From positions 186,001 through 250,000 of the forward strand of contig JAPJBO010000047.1 of assembly GCA_030068145.1 (NCBI GenBank): a stretch of 64,000 nt of DNA, given 5' to 3'. Below, in pieces: positions 11,152 through 20,639 of the stretch (position 1 is the first letter of the stretch; every line of letters starts with the position of its first letter). The position numbers were made by a program, and so were the translations under genes. Source of the DNA: Diplonema papillatum (Eukaryota; Euglenozoa; Diplonemea; Diplonemida; Diplonemidae). Below the pieces are notes generated by a model. It was not told the DNA's origin, did no database searches, and was given only the letters and a program-made list of their open reading frames with translations.

Positions 11152-14100
11152 ATGCGTGGCGGTGGAGAGACGCACGAAACGCTGGGGTTAAGGTTGAGAG
11201 AAGCCGCGGACGCGATGGGAGCGAGTGTGCAAGAAGTCCCTGGGGACGGGGCCTGCCAGTTCGCAGCGGTCGCAGCCGGACTGCCGGGGTGGTCGGTAAG
11301 GAGACTTCGTGCACGGGTTGTGGACGCGATGTTAAAAGACCCGACATTCGAAGCACACTTCGCGCCGTCCGAAAGGTACGGCAGCTGGTTTGCTTACGTG
11401 GAGGCAATGCGGGGGCCGTACGAGTACGGGGACGAGATGACGTTGACGGCAGCCGCGACGGTCACCGGAGCGGTACTCTGGGTGCTGGACAGCAGGAGGC
11501 CGCACATCCTGCGACGATACGCACCTCGCGTGGGCGCCACGGGGCAGCAGACGGCGGTCACGTACGTTCCGGAGCACTACGACCGGCTCCTGCTCCCGGG
11601 TACCACATTGGCGGAGCTGGCGCTACATGCAGACACGGTGGAAACTGTGGAGTTGAGCCGGGTCGAGCACGCGGTGAGGGTCGCAGCACATGAAGGAACG
11701 GACGCCAGGTCGCAGCAGGTGCCGCCGAAGCGGGACGGGGGCGTGTTACAAGGAGGAAGGGAGACGCTGAAGTTCGGGACGATAAACATGACATCTCTCG
11801 GGGGGAGGGCACACTTTTTGGATTGTGCCGCTGTCGACATTCTGGCGGTACAGGAGACGCTTTTGACCGACTGGGGTCAGAGGGAGTTCGAGGACGGCGT
11901 CAGGCGAGACTGGAAGTCGCTGTGGGGGGAACCGTGTCGGGAGCGACTTGACCGGCAGGGCAAAGCATCACCGTGGATAGCGGAAGCCGGCGGAGCGGGT
12001 GTTGCAGTCTTCGCGAAGAAACCGGCGCCGGCCTTCGTGGTCGGGAAGCCGTCACCGAGCCGGAGGTGGGTGCACGTGGCCGTCGGACTTGGAAGAGGAA
12101 ACCAATTTTTGCATGTCTTCACACTGTATGCGAACTCGGGGGACAAGGCGGCGCCGGAGAGGGAGAAGATTATTGCGGAGGTGCACCGAGAAGCAGCAAG
12201 TCTCGGACGAGTACCGGTCATTGTGGCCGGCGATTTTAATGCGGAGCCCTCGTCGTCGGCGGCGATGTCGTGCATGCTGCGATCGGGATGGTACGACGCC
12301 GCAGAGATCTGCACCGATGGCGGTGCCCCGAAGACGTACGAGAAGACGGGGACGCGAGGCACACGCATCGATCACGTCTTGCTGAACGACGTCGCGATAC
12401 ACTCACTGGTAGCGAGCGAAACCACCGTCGTCGTAGACGCGGAAGGGCAGCGGGTGCCCAGCCACAAGATGGTGACGGTAGAGCTGGACATCACCGCGTT
12501 TGCAGACACATGTGAGAGGTACCGCATGCCAAGGTCCATGAGCCAGGTAGACGTGACGCACGAAGGACGGGCAGCAGCGCGGGCGGAAGAGTTGTTAGTG
12601 AAGCACCGGTTCGAAGATGCAGCACCAGATGACGTGGAAGCGCTCTGGGTGTCGGCGACTAAGGCGTGCGAGGGGTATCTGGTCGAGCTGGCGGAGAAAC
12701 AGGGGTTGCTCGACGGGCCCGTTGCCGCCTATCAAGGACGGGGTGAGACAAGAAAGCCTAAGAGAGAACATTTTGCGTCCGTGACAGACACCGGGACGGG
12801 CGCGGGTACGTATGCCTCAAGCAGATTCCGGAAGATATTGAACGGCCTCGACGCCTACATCCGAGGGCTGCAAACACTGAGTGGGGAAGGACCCGGGTGC
12901 ATGCCGAGATCGCTGGAGAAGACATGGGAGAACGTAGTATCGGGACTGGAATCGATGGCCGGACGAGTACCAAAGGTGCGCGATTTGCCGCGACGCCCGC
13001 CGGACTTGAGCGTCGCCCAGACCTTGAGGCAGAAGCTGGAAGCGAGGAGCCGGTCACTGACAGCACAGGCGCGAAAGGGGAGAATAGCTCAGCTGGAGAG
13101 CAAGATGCAGAACTTCCACTGTGCAAACAGGGCGCAACTGCTTCCGTGGTGCAGAAGGAAGAAGGCGGACGGTCTGGTGGCGCTGAAAGTGGATGGCCGC
13201 TACACGGCAAATCTACGGGAGATCGACGCGACGTTGCAGAAAGAATGGGCGCCCATCAACCGGATGTACGCGAGTAGACCGGAACCGTGCTATGAAGCCT
13301 TCAAGGCGGAGTATGCGGAATACATCCGATGTCGACCGATGGTGTGCCGAGATTTGACGGGCGATGATCTGAGGAGCGTTCTTGGAAAGAAGCAGCGTGC
13401 CGGAGTCCCGGGCGTGGACGGATGGAGCACAGCAGAGTTAAAGAAGCTGCCACTGCCGTTGCTGAACGCCCTGGCGAAGGTGTTCAACGCGATAGAAGCG
13501 ACCGGAACGTGGCCGAACGCGTTGTTGGAAGCCGCGGTCACGCTGATCCCGAAAGACGAAACCCTCGACCCGCTGGCATTGCGGCCCATCACCGTCACAA
13601 GCGCGGTCTATCGCTTGTGGGCGAGCACGAGGCTCAGGGACGTCGTCCAGTGGCAAGAAGGCTGGATAGCAGATAGCCAGCACGGGTTCAGGCCCAAACA
13701 CGGAACCGTGGACGTGGTGTTTGAAATCGCCTCGCAGATTGAAGAGGCTCTCTTGACGGGAAAGGAGCTGTACGGCGTGGCCCTAGACTTTGCCAAGTGC
13801 TTCGACAAAGTGCCACGAGACGTCGTGCTGAAGCTGGTGGGGGATCTTGGCCTCCATGAGAGAATTCTCGGGCCGCTGCGCGATGTTTACGCGCGACTAC
13901 GAAGGCGGTACAAGTTGCACATGGGGCTGGGAGACATCTTTTACACCACCAACGGGATACTGCAGGGCTGCCCCCTGAGCGTGATCCTCATCAACGCGCT
14001 GCTGTCCATCGTGGTGCGCAGAGTGGACGACGTGGGGGGGGTGACGAGCGAGTCCTTCGCGGACGACCTCACCCTCCTGACGCGTCTCAGAGAAGCATGC

Positions 14101-16692
14101 TTGCAGGACGCCTTGGTGGAAGTCGACAGGTTTTGTGCGAACACCGGCATGTCGATCGGGATACCGAAGACGTTCGCTTTCGGGACGCCGAAGGGGTACG
14201 AAGCGAAGTTGAAGATAGGTGGCACCGACATCGTGACGAAGGAAGAGCTTACAATCGTAGGATGTCTGGTCGGCACGAAGCGGACACGCAGAACAACGGA
14301 CCTGCGCTACGACCAGCGTGCAGAGGAGGCCGAACGGTTGGGTGCCTTACCGATCTCGAGGGCGCAGAGGTCGGGGCTAGCGGCGATGGCGGTTCTACCG
14401 GCGGCGACGTACGGCTCCGAGTTCGCGCTCCCGACGGTGCGGGGGCTGGGAAAGTTCACCGCAGCACTACTCAGAGGCGTCTGGGACCCGGTGAGACTGC
14501 ATAGGGCGCAAGAGGCCGTGTTGGGCATTCTCAACAAGGCCCACTTACTCGACCCATACGCAGTGCTGCCATATCGGTCACTCGGCATGATCGCAGAAGT
14601 GTGCCGAAAAAGGCCGGCGTGGAGGGCCCGCGTCGCAACAGTTCGACGGGCGTATGGCAGCAGAATCCGCGCATGGGGACCGGTCGGTATTGCGGCCGAG
14701 CATGCAAAAAAGCTCGGTATACGATGGACGGAAGATTTCGACAACGCCGAGGACGAGGCAGGGAATGTGCTGAGGCTGGTGCGACAAAGCAAGGGGGAGC
14801 GAGGGCACACCCTGAGAAAGCTGATTCGCGGCTGGCGACTAGGGGAGCTTGAGAAGAGGCGGGTAGACTTCGATGGGGTACGGGCAGGTGTAGAGTACGT
14901 CGCGACGAATGCCTACGGGCTGAAGGCGTCGACAACGCTGACGGCTGCACGGGACGTTGCCGAGGTCGTGGCTGGGTCGGTGATGACGGAGTCACATGCG
15001 GCCAAGCTGTGGGGAGGTGACGGGCTGTGCAGACGCTGTGACGAGGCGACGGAAGAAACTCTGGGCCACATTTGGTGGCAGTGCCGGGCGTACGAACGAA
15101 TCCGAGGGCAAAACCAATATGCCGAAATTGTTGGCGCGGATCGCTCGACTTGGCCCCCGTGCCTGCAAGAACACGGGATACTGCCGAAGGGAAGTCGAGT
15201 CAACATCGAAGTGCTGCACACGTTCATGGCGGAGGTCATGCACGAGAGACGACGGCTGGAGAGAGAAGGAAGAGACCGGGCGGTCGGCCACCCCTGGAGA
15301 CAATTGCACCCTGACGACTGCCCCCCGCGCCGGCTGAATTTCGAAGCGATCGCTGGACCGGGGACCTTCGCGGCGGTCGGAGGAGAGAGGTGGTTCCGGG
15401 CGCTGCAGTATTGGCTGGATGGGATGTGCTGGTCGGTGGCGGGTGACGTGTCGACGGCAGAGCTCGCCATCGACTTTGAGGTATACACCGGATTGGACCT
15501 TCCAGGCAGTGTCGTAGCAACGACGGACGGGACACCGTTGAGCATGCGTGCGAGGGTACTCGCAAGGCTTTTGAAGACCGTCGGGGACGCGCTGGAGCGG
15601 AACGGCGACGAACCGCCTCTGCCGGGAAGGAAATTGGAGAAGATAGGGTCGTTGAGAACGGTGGGAGCCCCGCCGTGCCTCACGGGGTACGAGATGAGGC
15701 CAATCTTCCGTGGTGGTACGGAGACGATGGAAGTTCTCGAGACGCAGCTGACGACGGCTCGGCACGAGTTCAACGGCGAGGCGTGGGGGATGGACCTTTT
15801 CCCGACGTACGGAGGTGGAAGGGCGGAGCGCGCGGCGAGATGGGCGGTGTTCAACGACGCTACGGAGAAGAAGAAAGGAAAGAAGACGGCAGTCGTCGGA
15901 GGGGATCCGTGGTACGTGCCGGAAGGGGTTCCCCGACACGAAAAGTGGGGTGAGCGGGTGTGCCACGAGCACCAGAAGGTGAAATGCGACGGGTGCAAGC
16001 GCCAGGGCAAGTCGGTGGCGTGGTGCTGTAAGGCCCACCACAAGGAAGACGACGGCCTTGCGGTGAAGTTCTGCGCGCAACACCGCCTGACGCAATGCGC
16101 GACGTGCAAGACGATCGCGGAGTGCTGCCGCAACGGACACCACCGGTGCCTTGATCATGGCATGCCGACGTGTGCGCACTGCAGCCGGCTCGCGGACTTG
16201 CGGAGTCGAAGGCCGAAACTGTGCTGTCGGAAGGGTCACCACCTGGCGGCCGTGGCGAGGAGTTATGAGGAGAAGAGAGGAGAAGAAGCAGCATCGAAGA
16301 AGAGGAAGGCGGAGCTGGAGGGCCCCGCGCCGGCGCCGAGACAGGCGAAGCGTGAGAACGTAGTGTTCATTCTGCGGGAAGCAGCGGAAGGCGAGCGAGA
16401 GCCCGCAACATCAACGCCGACATCAGCAACAAAGGTCGGGAAGACGGCATCAACGCCAGCGAAGAAGCGGCAATCGGACTCCGCGGCGGAGCCGGTACCG
16501 AAAAGACGCAAAGGACGCGTCGATGCGCCACGACCATCGCCCAGGCGCCGAGAAAAAGCAGAAATCGACGCGCAACCGATGAACCTCGACGAGCAATCGA
16601 AGAAGAAGCGAAGCACCAAACGCGCGCCTGAGCGCGACGATCAAGACGAGCTAAAGAGGCGAAAGCATGACACTTCACGTGCGAAGAGATAA
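11152..16692 (+). CDS. LINE ORF2: OTU-like protease, APE endonuclease, reverse transcriptase
   Basis: An intact 1846-residue polyprotein. Residues 25-150 resemble an OTU cysteine protease, with GDGACQFAAV placing Asp32 and Cys35 and a PEHYD motif placing His142. Residues 207-450 are an APE-type endonuclease (TINMTSLGG, VQETLL, VAGDFN, GTRIDHVLLND). The reverse transcriptase spans about 740-1050, with GVPGVDGWS, Asp879 in ALDFAKCFDKVP, QGCPLS at 938 and FADD at 969-972. A CxxC...H...C finger lies near 1293 (CRRCDEATEETLGHIWWQC). Residues 1604-1700 are Cys/His-rich (CHEHQKVKCDGC and following). The tail is strongly basic. It would nick target DNA and copy the LINE RNA by target-primed reverse transcription. 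Confidence 0.93.
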   Translation: MRGGGETHETLGLRLREAADAMGASVQEVPGDGACQFAAVAAGLPGWSVRRLRARVVDAMLKDPTFEAHFAPSERYGSWFAYVEAMRGPYEYGDEMTLTAAATVTGAVLWVLDSRRPHILRRYAPRVGATGQQTAVTYVPEHYDRLLLPGTTLAELALHADTVETVELSRVEHAVRVAAHEGTDARSQQVPPKRDGGVLQGGRETLKFGTINMTSLGGRAHFLDCAAVDILAVQETLLTDWGQREFEDGVRRDWKSLWGEPCRERLDRQGKASPWIAEAGGAGVAVFAKKPAPAFVVGKPSPSRRWVHVAVGLGRGNQFLHVFTLYANSGDKAAPEREKIIAEVHREAASLGRVPVIVAGDFNAEPSSSAAMSCMLRSGWYDAAEICTDGGAPKTYEKTGTRGTRIDHVLLNDVAIHSLVASETTVVVDAEGQRVPSHKMVTVELDITAFADTCERYRMPRSMSQVDVTHEGRAAARAEELLVKHRFEDAAPDDVEALWVSATKACEGYLVELAEKQGLLDGPVAAYQGRGETRKPKREHFASVTDTGTGAGTYASSRFRKILNGLDAYIRGLQTLSGEGPGCMPRSLEKTWENVVSGLESMAGRVPKVRDLPRRPPDLSVAQTLRQKLEARSRSLTAQARKGRIAQLESKMQNFHCANRAQLLPWCRRKKADGLVALKVDGRYTANLREIDATLQKEWAPINRMYASRPEPCYEAFKAEYAEYIRCRPMVCRDLTGDDLRSVLGKKQRAGVPGVDGWSTAELKKLPLPLLNALAKVFNAIEATGTWPNALLEAAVTLIPKDETLDPLALRPITVTSAVYRLWASTRLRDVVQWQEGWIADSQHGFRPKHGTVDVVFEIASQIEEALLTGKELYGVALDFAKCFDKVPRDVVLKLVGDLGLHERILGPLRDVYARLRRRYKLHMGLGDIFYTTNGILQGCPLSVILINALLSIVVRRVDDVGGVTSESFADDLTLLTRLREACLQDALVEVDRFCANTGMSIGIPKTFAFGTPKGYEAKLKIGGTDIVTKEELTIVGCLVGTKRTRRTTDLRYDQRAEEAERLGALPISRAQRSGLAAMAVLPAATYGSEFALPTVRGLGKFTAALLRGVWDPVRLHRAQEAVLGILNKAHLLDPYAVLPYRSLGMIAEVCRKRPAWRARVATVRRAYGSRIRAWGPVGIAAEHAKKLGIRWTEDFDNAEDEAGNVLRLVRQSKGERGHTLRKLIRGWRLGELEKRRVDFDGVRAGVEYVATNAYGLKASTTLTAARDVAEVVAGSVMTESHAAKLWGGDGLCRRCDEATEETLGHIWWQCRAYERIRGQNQYAEIVGADRSTWPPCLQEHGILPKGSRVNIEVLHTFMAEVMHERRRLEREGRDRAVGHPWRQLHPDDCPPRRLNFEAIAGPGTFAAVGGERWFRALQYWLDGMCWSVAGDVSTAELAIDFEVYTGLDLPGSVVATTDGTPLSMRARVLARLLKTVGDALERNGDEPPLPGRKLEKIGSLRTVGAPPCLTGYEMRPIFRGGTETMEVLETQLTTARHEFNGEAWGMDLFPTYGGGRAERAARWAVFNDATEKKKGKKTAVVGGDPWYVPEGVPRHEKWGERVCHEHQKVKCDGCKRQGKSVAWCCKAHHKEDDGLAVKFCAQHRLTQCATCKTIAECCRNGHHRCLDHGMPTCAHCSRLADLRSRRPKLCCRKGHHLAAVARSYEEKRGEEAASKKRKAELEGPAPAPRQAKRENVVFILREAAEGEREPATSTPTSATKVGKTASTPAKKRQSDSAAEPVPKRRKGRVDAPRPSPRRREKAEIDAQPMNLDEQSKKKRSTKRAPERDDQDELKRRKHDTSRAKR

Positions 16693-16794
16693 CCGCGCCG
16701 TCGGCGATGCAGATTATCGCCACAGATTCTTTGCATTCTAACCCAAAATATTACACTCGATCACGCTCGATCAGGGGGTAGGTGAATTGGCTCA

Positions 16795-17233
16795 GGCCTC
16801 GTCAGGATTGAGACGTGGAAGAATAGCAACAACAAAATGATGATCAAACTATGTTCAACAGTGTAGTGCGCATCTGACGTGGCCTTGCTGCGAATGGGAA
16901 TACTGCATAGCCAAACTCGTAACTGAACTGCATCAATTGCTTCCTCACCAGGATCGACACATAGAAACATAGCAACAAAATGATGATCAAACTATGTTCA
17001 ACAGTGTAGTGCGCATCTGACGTGGCCTTGCTGCGAATGGGAATACTGCATAGCCAAACTCGTAACTGAATCTCATCATTTGTCCTCGTCAGGATTGAGA
17101 CGTGGAAGAATAGCAACAACAAAATGATGATCAAACTATGTTCAACAGTGTAGTGCGCATCTGACGTGGCTTTGCTGCGAATGGGAATACTGCATAGCCA
17201 AACTCGTAACTGAATCTCATCATTTGTCCTCGC
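16795..17233. repeat. 143-bp tandem array, right part
   Basis: About three more units continue the array on the far side of the TIR element. The first is the remainder of the split rare-type monomer. The array stops at 17233, immediately after TTTGTCCTCG. That is the same point in the monomer where the mobile element begins on the left. From 17234 the sequence is unique intron DNA. Confidence 0.95.
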
Positions 17234-17647
17234 CACCCTGAAATATCTGACTCTTGAGAGGAAACTCACTTAGATAAAAACTGGTTTCTCAAGTGAACTT
17301 TAACTGCAAAAGTCGACAGATTAGAATCGTCGGTGCTGCTAGGTTGACGGCTTCGCGCCTCTTCTTCGTTTTGAGTGCACTGTGGTGTGAGAGTACGACA
17401 ATCGCTCAGCAGCGATTATCGACGCGATAGTATGAGGTGGGTTGATCGGCTCGCCACTGCGGGAAGCATGGTAGTAGTGTCGAATCCCCCTCCTTGTTTT
17501 CTTGTTGTGCCACTGTCGGATGTTTGTTTCTCGCAAAGGAAAATGTGCGTCGGTTTGGCGAGTTGTGTCGAAGGGAGTAGAAAACGCAGAATTGTCGTAA
17601 ACGTGCGAATTAACACGGAAGGAGCATTCCAAAAAACCACCACACAG

Positions 17648-17896
17648 CATTCCGGATTCTACTACGAAAGGTGGTCGGATGCCACAATGCGACTGCTGGC
17701 TCTGTCTCATTTGACGAGGAGTCCAGCCCATCTGGTGCACATGGAATCACTTGCCTTTGCCGAGGGAAACGGCTTCCACCTGCCGTACGACTCGCGCTTT
17801 TGCCCCGCAGAGAGCGTTGTCCCAGAATATGCTACAGCACCGGCACAAGAGTGCTACGCGAGGTTCGTGAAGGCCGCGGATGAGCTGCATTCGTAA
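17648..17896 (+). CDS. GT15 alpha-mannosyltransferase, exon 3 of 3
   Basis: Last exon, 82 codons and a TAA stop. It begins HSGFYYERWSDAT, which matches the GGFYYERWGDAPVH active-site motif of Kre2/Mnt1 enzymes. The Glu at about residue 449 is the counterpart of the proposed catalytic Glu. The family His after the motif is absent. The downstream FHLPYDSRFCP matches the family Y.HPPY..CP motif thought to hold the metal-binding His. The acceptor is CCACACAG and the phase is 0, continuing exon 2. The larger open frame upstream of 17648 is intron. Confidence 0.78.
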   Translation, partial: HSGFYYERWSDATMRLLALSHLTRSPAHLVHMESLAFAEGNGFHLPYDSRFCPAESVVPEYATAPAQECYARFVKAADELHS

Positions 17897-18412
17897 AGGA
17901 AAGGATCCTAGCGACGAGGACCGCACGTGTCGCTTGGCGTTTTCTGATGGATCGACCCGCGAGGCCTGCGCTTTGTCTCCGAGAGCGGCGACGACACCAG
18001 CAAGAAAACCCCGGCGTGGCTATGTTGAGCAACCGGGCTCGCGACTGTAAAGGAAGTCGACGCATGCTCTTTTCTCCGCCAGCGCTAGAGCTTGTGTGTG
18101 TCGCGGTCATGTGCAGAGTCACCGTCAAACTCAGCGCACGAGGCGCGCCCGGCTCACGAGCATCGCTTGGCTTGCACCGAGGACAGCGCGCGCTGTGCCC
18201 CAGTTTTGCATTCTAACCTCAACAATTGTAGTCTGTCACAGTCTGTCAGCCGGGGATGGACCGGCTCAATTACGACGTGCTGGTGCCTGCGAAACTTGAG
18301 GTGAAACTACGTGACCTCGAAGACGAAGCCGCGCAGGCATTAACAAAGCCTTCGCTGGACACAGCCGTTGATCCGTCGAAGTGCTGCTCAAACAACAAAC
18401 AACTTTTGTTAC
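17897..18412. other. 3' flank of the GT15 gene with a short open frame
   Basis: Mostly unrecognised. A plausible coding-like piece begins at ATG 18256 (MDRLNYDVLVPAKLEVKLRDLEDEAAQALTKP, split here by description only) and is open to the edge of the 290-bp repeat at 18413. It could be the start of a small gene broken by that insertion. The GGGGATGGACCGGCTCA motif at its start recurs as a relative near 34305 and 39778, so it may instead be part of a dispersed repeat. Confidence 0.3.
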
Positions 18413-18702
18413 ATAAGCGCCAGCTTGAAAGGAAATGCTCGACGATGCTGCCCGACAAAGAACAGAAGGGATCCCAAGTGCTGTAACTACCGAACCACGT
18501 GTTGAACGGACGTGAGGTCATGCGGGTCTACCCCTACACGACAAATCACACAAACACAACAGGTCAAAAAATCCTGAGTGAGAAAACAACACACGGTGGT
18601 GTAAGCGAAGAACAAATCAGATTGTGTTTGTATTGTATTTGCCCCTTACCTCTATATTTCCCCCCTTCCATTCGGAGTCGAAGCAGCTACGTCGAGTATT
18701 TT
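18413..18702 (+). repeat. 290-bp dispersed repeat, copy 1
   Basis: Starts AAGCGCCAGCTTGAAAGG and ends GCTACGTCGAGTATT. Copies 2 (30643-30928) and 3 (34764-35052, inverted) are almost identical throughout. The two ends contain an imperfect inverted repeat, AAATGCTCGACG on one side and AAATACTCGACG on the other strand. That is MITE-like. No protein is encoded. Confidence 0.85.
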
Positions 18703-19560
18703 TTGCGCCCGAGCGCGGTATCTCTTTGCCCACACTGCCGTCGTAGAGTTACCAGCCATCAGGGGGCAAAAAGGACAAAAGCATGTCTCGTGTCATTTCG
18801 CTTATTCCACCTTTTCTCAGAGCATCCAGAGAAGCTGAGTGACCACTGAGATCCTAAGCAACAAACGACAAGCCGTGGCATACCTTGTCGACCTAGAGCT
18901 TTGCGCTGAACACAAGCCCATAGAAAAGGCTGACTTTTCTTCATTCTACGAACCGAGAATGAAGAAGTGGCAACCCTCCTGATGCAAAACCCCGTGCATG
19001 CCTTCAATGCCAGGATGAGGGGACTGCCGACATCGCCAATTGATGCTTATTCGTAGTCGCATGCGATGCTAGTTCTTAGATGATGGATATCAACCGATTA
19101 ATGATGGAAATGCCGCGAACAAACGAAGATCATTGACAGTTGGTTCGATTCTACGTACCGTTTGACTGCAGCAGCCCACACACCGGAGCCAACTAGCGCA
19201 AAGCGCACAACTAAGAATATCTTACTAGGTTCATGTTGCTGCATACCGCGTTTCCTAGATTTGGAACTTGTTCCTGCCTGACCACTCGGTTGGATGACTC
19301 CACAGCTTTAAAACGAGAAATGCTTCCGGACGCGCTGTTTATCTGCATACAAACCTCCACGCTAGCTTACATGATGGCGATTCAAGAGAGAGATGGGCTT
19401 GTCGTTCTTGAAGAAGCACAAACCGAGCCAGCGAGCTTTTTGTGTGTGGGTTTTATTATCCAAACAAAAAGGGCATTGCTCTGGTGTGGTCGGTATAGCC
19501 AGGGGGAACTACGGGGGAACTACGGGGAACTGACCTTGGGGTGTCTTTTTTTTTTCGGAG
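18703..19560. other. Intergenic region with dispersed repeat fragments
   Basis: No gene recognised. Positions 18998-19137 match 26305-26445 in inverted orientation, so a repeat fragment lies here. Near 19500-19537 the sequence GGGGGAACTACGGGGGAACT precedes a T-run. The same block precedes a T-run at 23653-23710. Confidence 0.5.
18998..19137 (+). repeat. Dispersed repeat fragment shared with 26305-26445
   Basis: Carries GCCAGGATGAGGGGACTG, CGCATGCGATGC and GAACAAACGAAGATCATT in the same order as the reverse complement of 26305-26445. The other copy keeps a longer open frame (FNARMRGLSTSPMTLVLSRM), so this may be decayed coding DNA of a mobile element. The family is unknown. Confidence 0.6.
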
Positions 19561-19954
19561 AAAACCATAAGGGAAGCACTTAAGTCGGGAAAATATTTAT
19601 CGGAAACTGTTTCCGATAAATATTTTTTTGTTTCCGATAAATATTTTTTTTTGTTTCCGATAAATATTTTTTGTTTCCGATAAATATTTTTCTGTTTCCG
19701 ATAAATATTTTTTTGTTTCCGATAAATATTTTTTGTTTCCGATAAATATTTTTCTGTTTCCGATAAGTATTGATCACTTTGACAGTAGGTTCACCTACTT
19801 TGTCCCGTGGACGACCGCGACGAAGCCAAATACGATCGTTTTTCTATCTAGTTTCGGGTCGAAAGCCTCCCCAGCAAAGGCTGTTCAATTTTCAACACCA
19901 GATACGCAAACCTTTTCGAATGCAGCACACGGGTATCCATCAAGTGACATCTAA

Positions 19955-20266
19955 CTATCTGGTTGCATTGAGCAGTATCCGGATCTGAAAGCTGAAGACT
20001 TTGTACCACTTCACCGCGACAAAGGTCACGAACCGGGTTCGGCTTACACTGCAGTTGCAGTAAAACTGCGTCTTGCGCACGAGCGCGGAAATCCGCCACC
20101 CACCATTCGGCTAGATATTGCAAGAACACAACTGCAAAGCTTACTACAAACGGATAGTGTTACAAAGGCGAACGAATCATGCGAGAACCTACGTAGGGGC
20201 CCCTCAACAGCTTTCAGAACGGCAAGTCAAGAAAAGGATAAGTTTGCACATTCTACTTCCGTCTGA
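19955..20266 (+). pseudogene. Open frame fragment inside the foldback element
   Basis: A stop-free run of 103 codons without a usable ATG, reading in part EQYPDLKAEDFVPLHRDKG and PPTIRLDIARTQLQSLLQ. It looks protein-like and ends at TGA 20264. The opposite strand (19848-20129) is also open, so the coding strand is uncertain. A second short protein-like piece follows at about 20265-20471. It may be the remnant of the element's own gene. I recognise no domain. Confidence 0.3.
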
Positions 20267-20639
20267 TCTGCATGTTCCCCAGTTCTACCCTTCGTTGATC
20301 TGTTGTGTGTATTCGCAACGACTTCATCCGGGTCCTATGCGGCCCCAATACGACAAAACTGCATGCGGTCCTGACCAGGTAACATCCTCCTACCTGAAAA
20401 TGTCTAACCACGACTACGGATTTGGTGCCATCGAGGCAGCCATGGAGTGTAAGTATGCCAACGGGGCTTAGTAGTATCGGGGCTGCCGTGCATACTAGTT
20501 CCCGTAAAATATTTGTTTCCCTTGACTTGTGCCATGTCGGACGGTAGGATTTTCCGCGTCAGCCTCATTTCAATCCTGGAGACAAAAGCACTCACACAAT
20601 AAAAGAGAGTAGCCCATTTCACGGGCCAAAACTGCCTTT

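Larger units (their letters stand above)
9009..16747 (+). mobile_element. Full-length two-ORF non-LTR retrotransposon (LINE)
   Basis: About 7.7 kb with two intact ORFs, a 175-base 5' UTR containing an AC dinucleotide run, and a short 3' UTR ending GCATTCTAACCCAAAA. The 3' end is fixed by two deleted copies in this window (22478-23217 and 59425-59745) that stop at the same point. The possible target duplication is ATATTACACT. Both ORFs are undamaged, which suggests a recent insertion. ORF2 combines OTU protease-like, APE endonuclease and reverse transcriptase domains. Confidence 0.9.
7144..16794. mobile_element. TIR-bounded 9.65-kb insertion in the tandem array, containing a LINE
   Basis: The ends are 21-bp perfect inverted repeats starting TGAGCCAATTCACCTACCCC (7144-7164 and 16774-16794). 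It interrupts a rare-type satellite monomer. The flanks are GTCCTCG (7137-7143) on the left and GGCCTCG (16795-16801) on the right, a 7-bp target duplication with one mismatch. Such ends indicate a cut-and-paste type element. No intact transposase is visible in 7165-8900, so it may be non-autonomous or decayed. The LINE inside it accounts for most of its length. Confidence 0.75.
3565..17647 (+). other. Intron 2 of the GT15 gene, 14.1 kb, filled by satellite and mobile DNA
   Basis: Runs from donor GTGTGT (3565) to acceptor CACCACACAG (ends 17647), phase 0. It holds a 143-bp tandem array, a TIR-bounded insertion carrying a complete LINE, and the rest of the array. About 330 bases at the start and 410 at the end are unique sequence. 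Pairing exons 2 and 3 rests on the GT15 family alignment and matching phases, not on transcript data. Confidence 0.65.

Noticed and set aside
19136-19152. tRNA B-box-like GGTTCGATTC
   Set aside because: No A box at proper distance and no cloverleaf. I found no tRNA or rRNA gene in the window.
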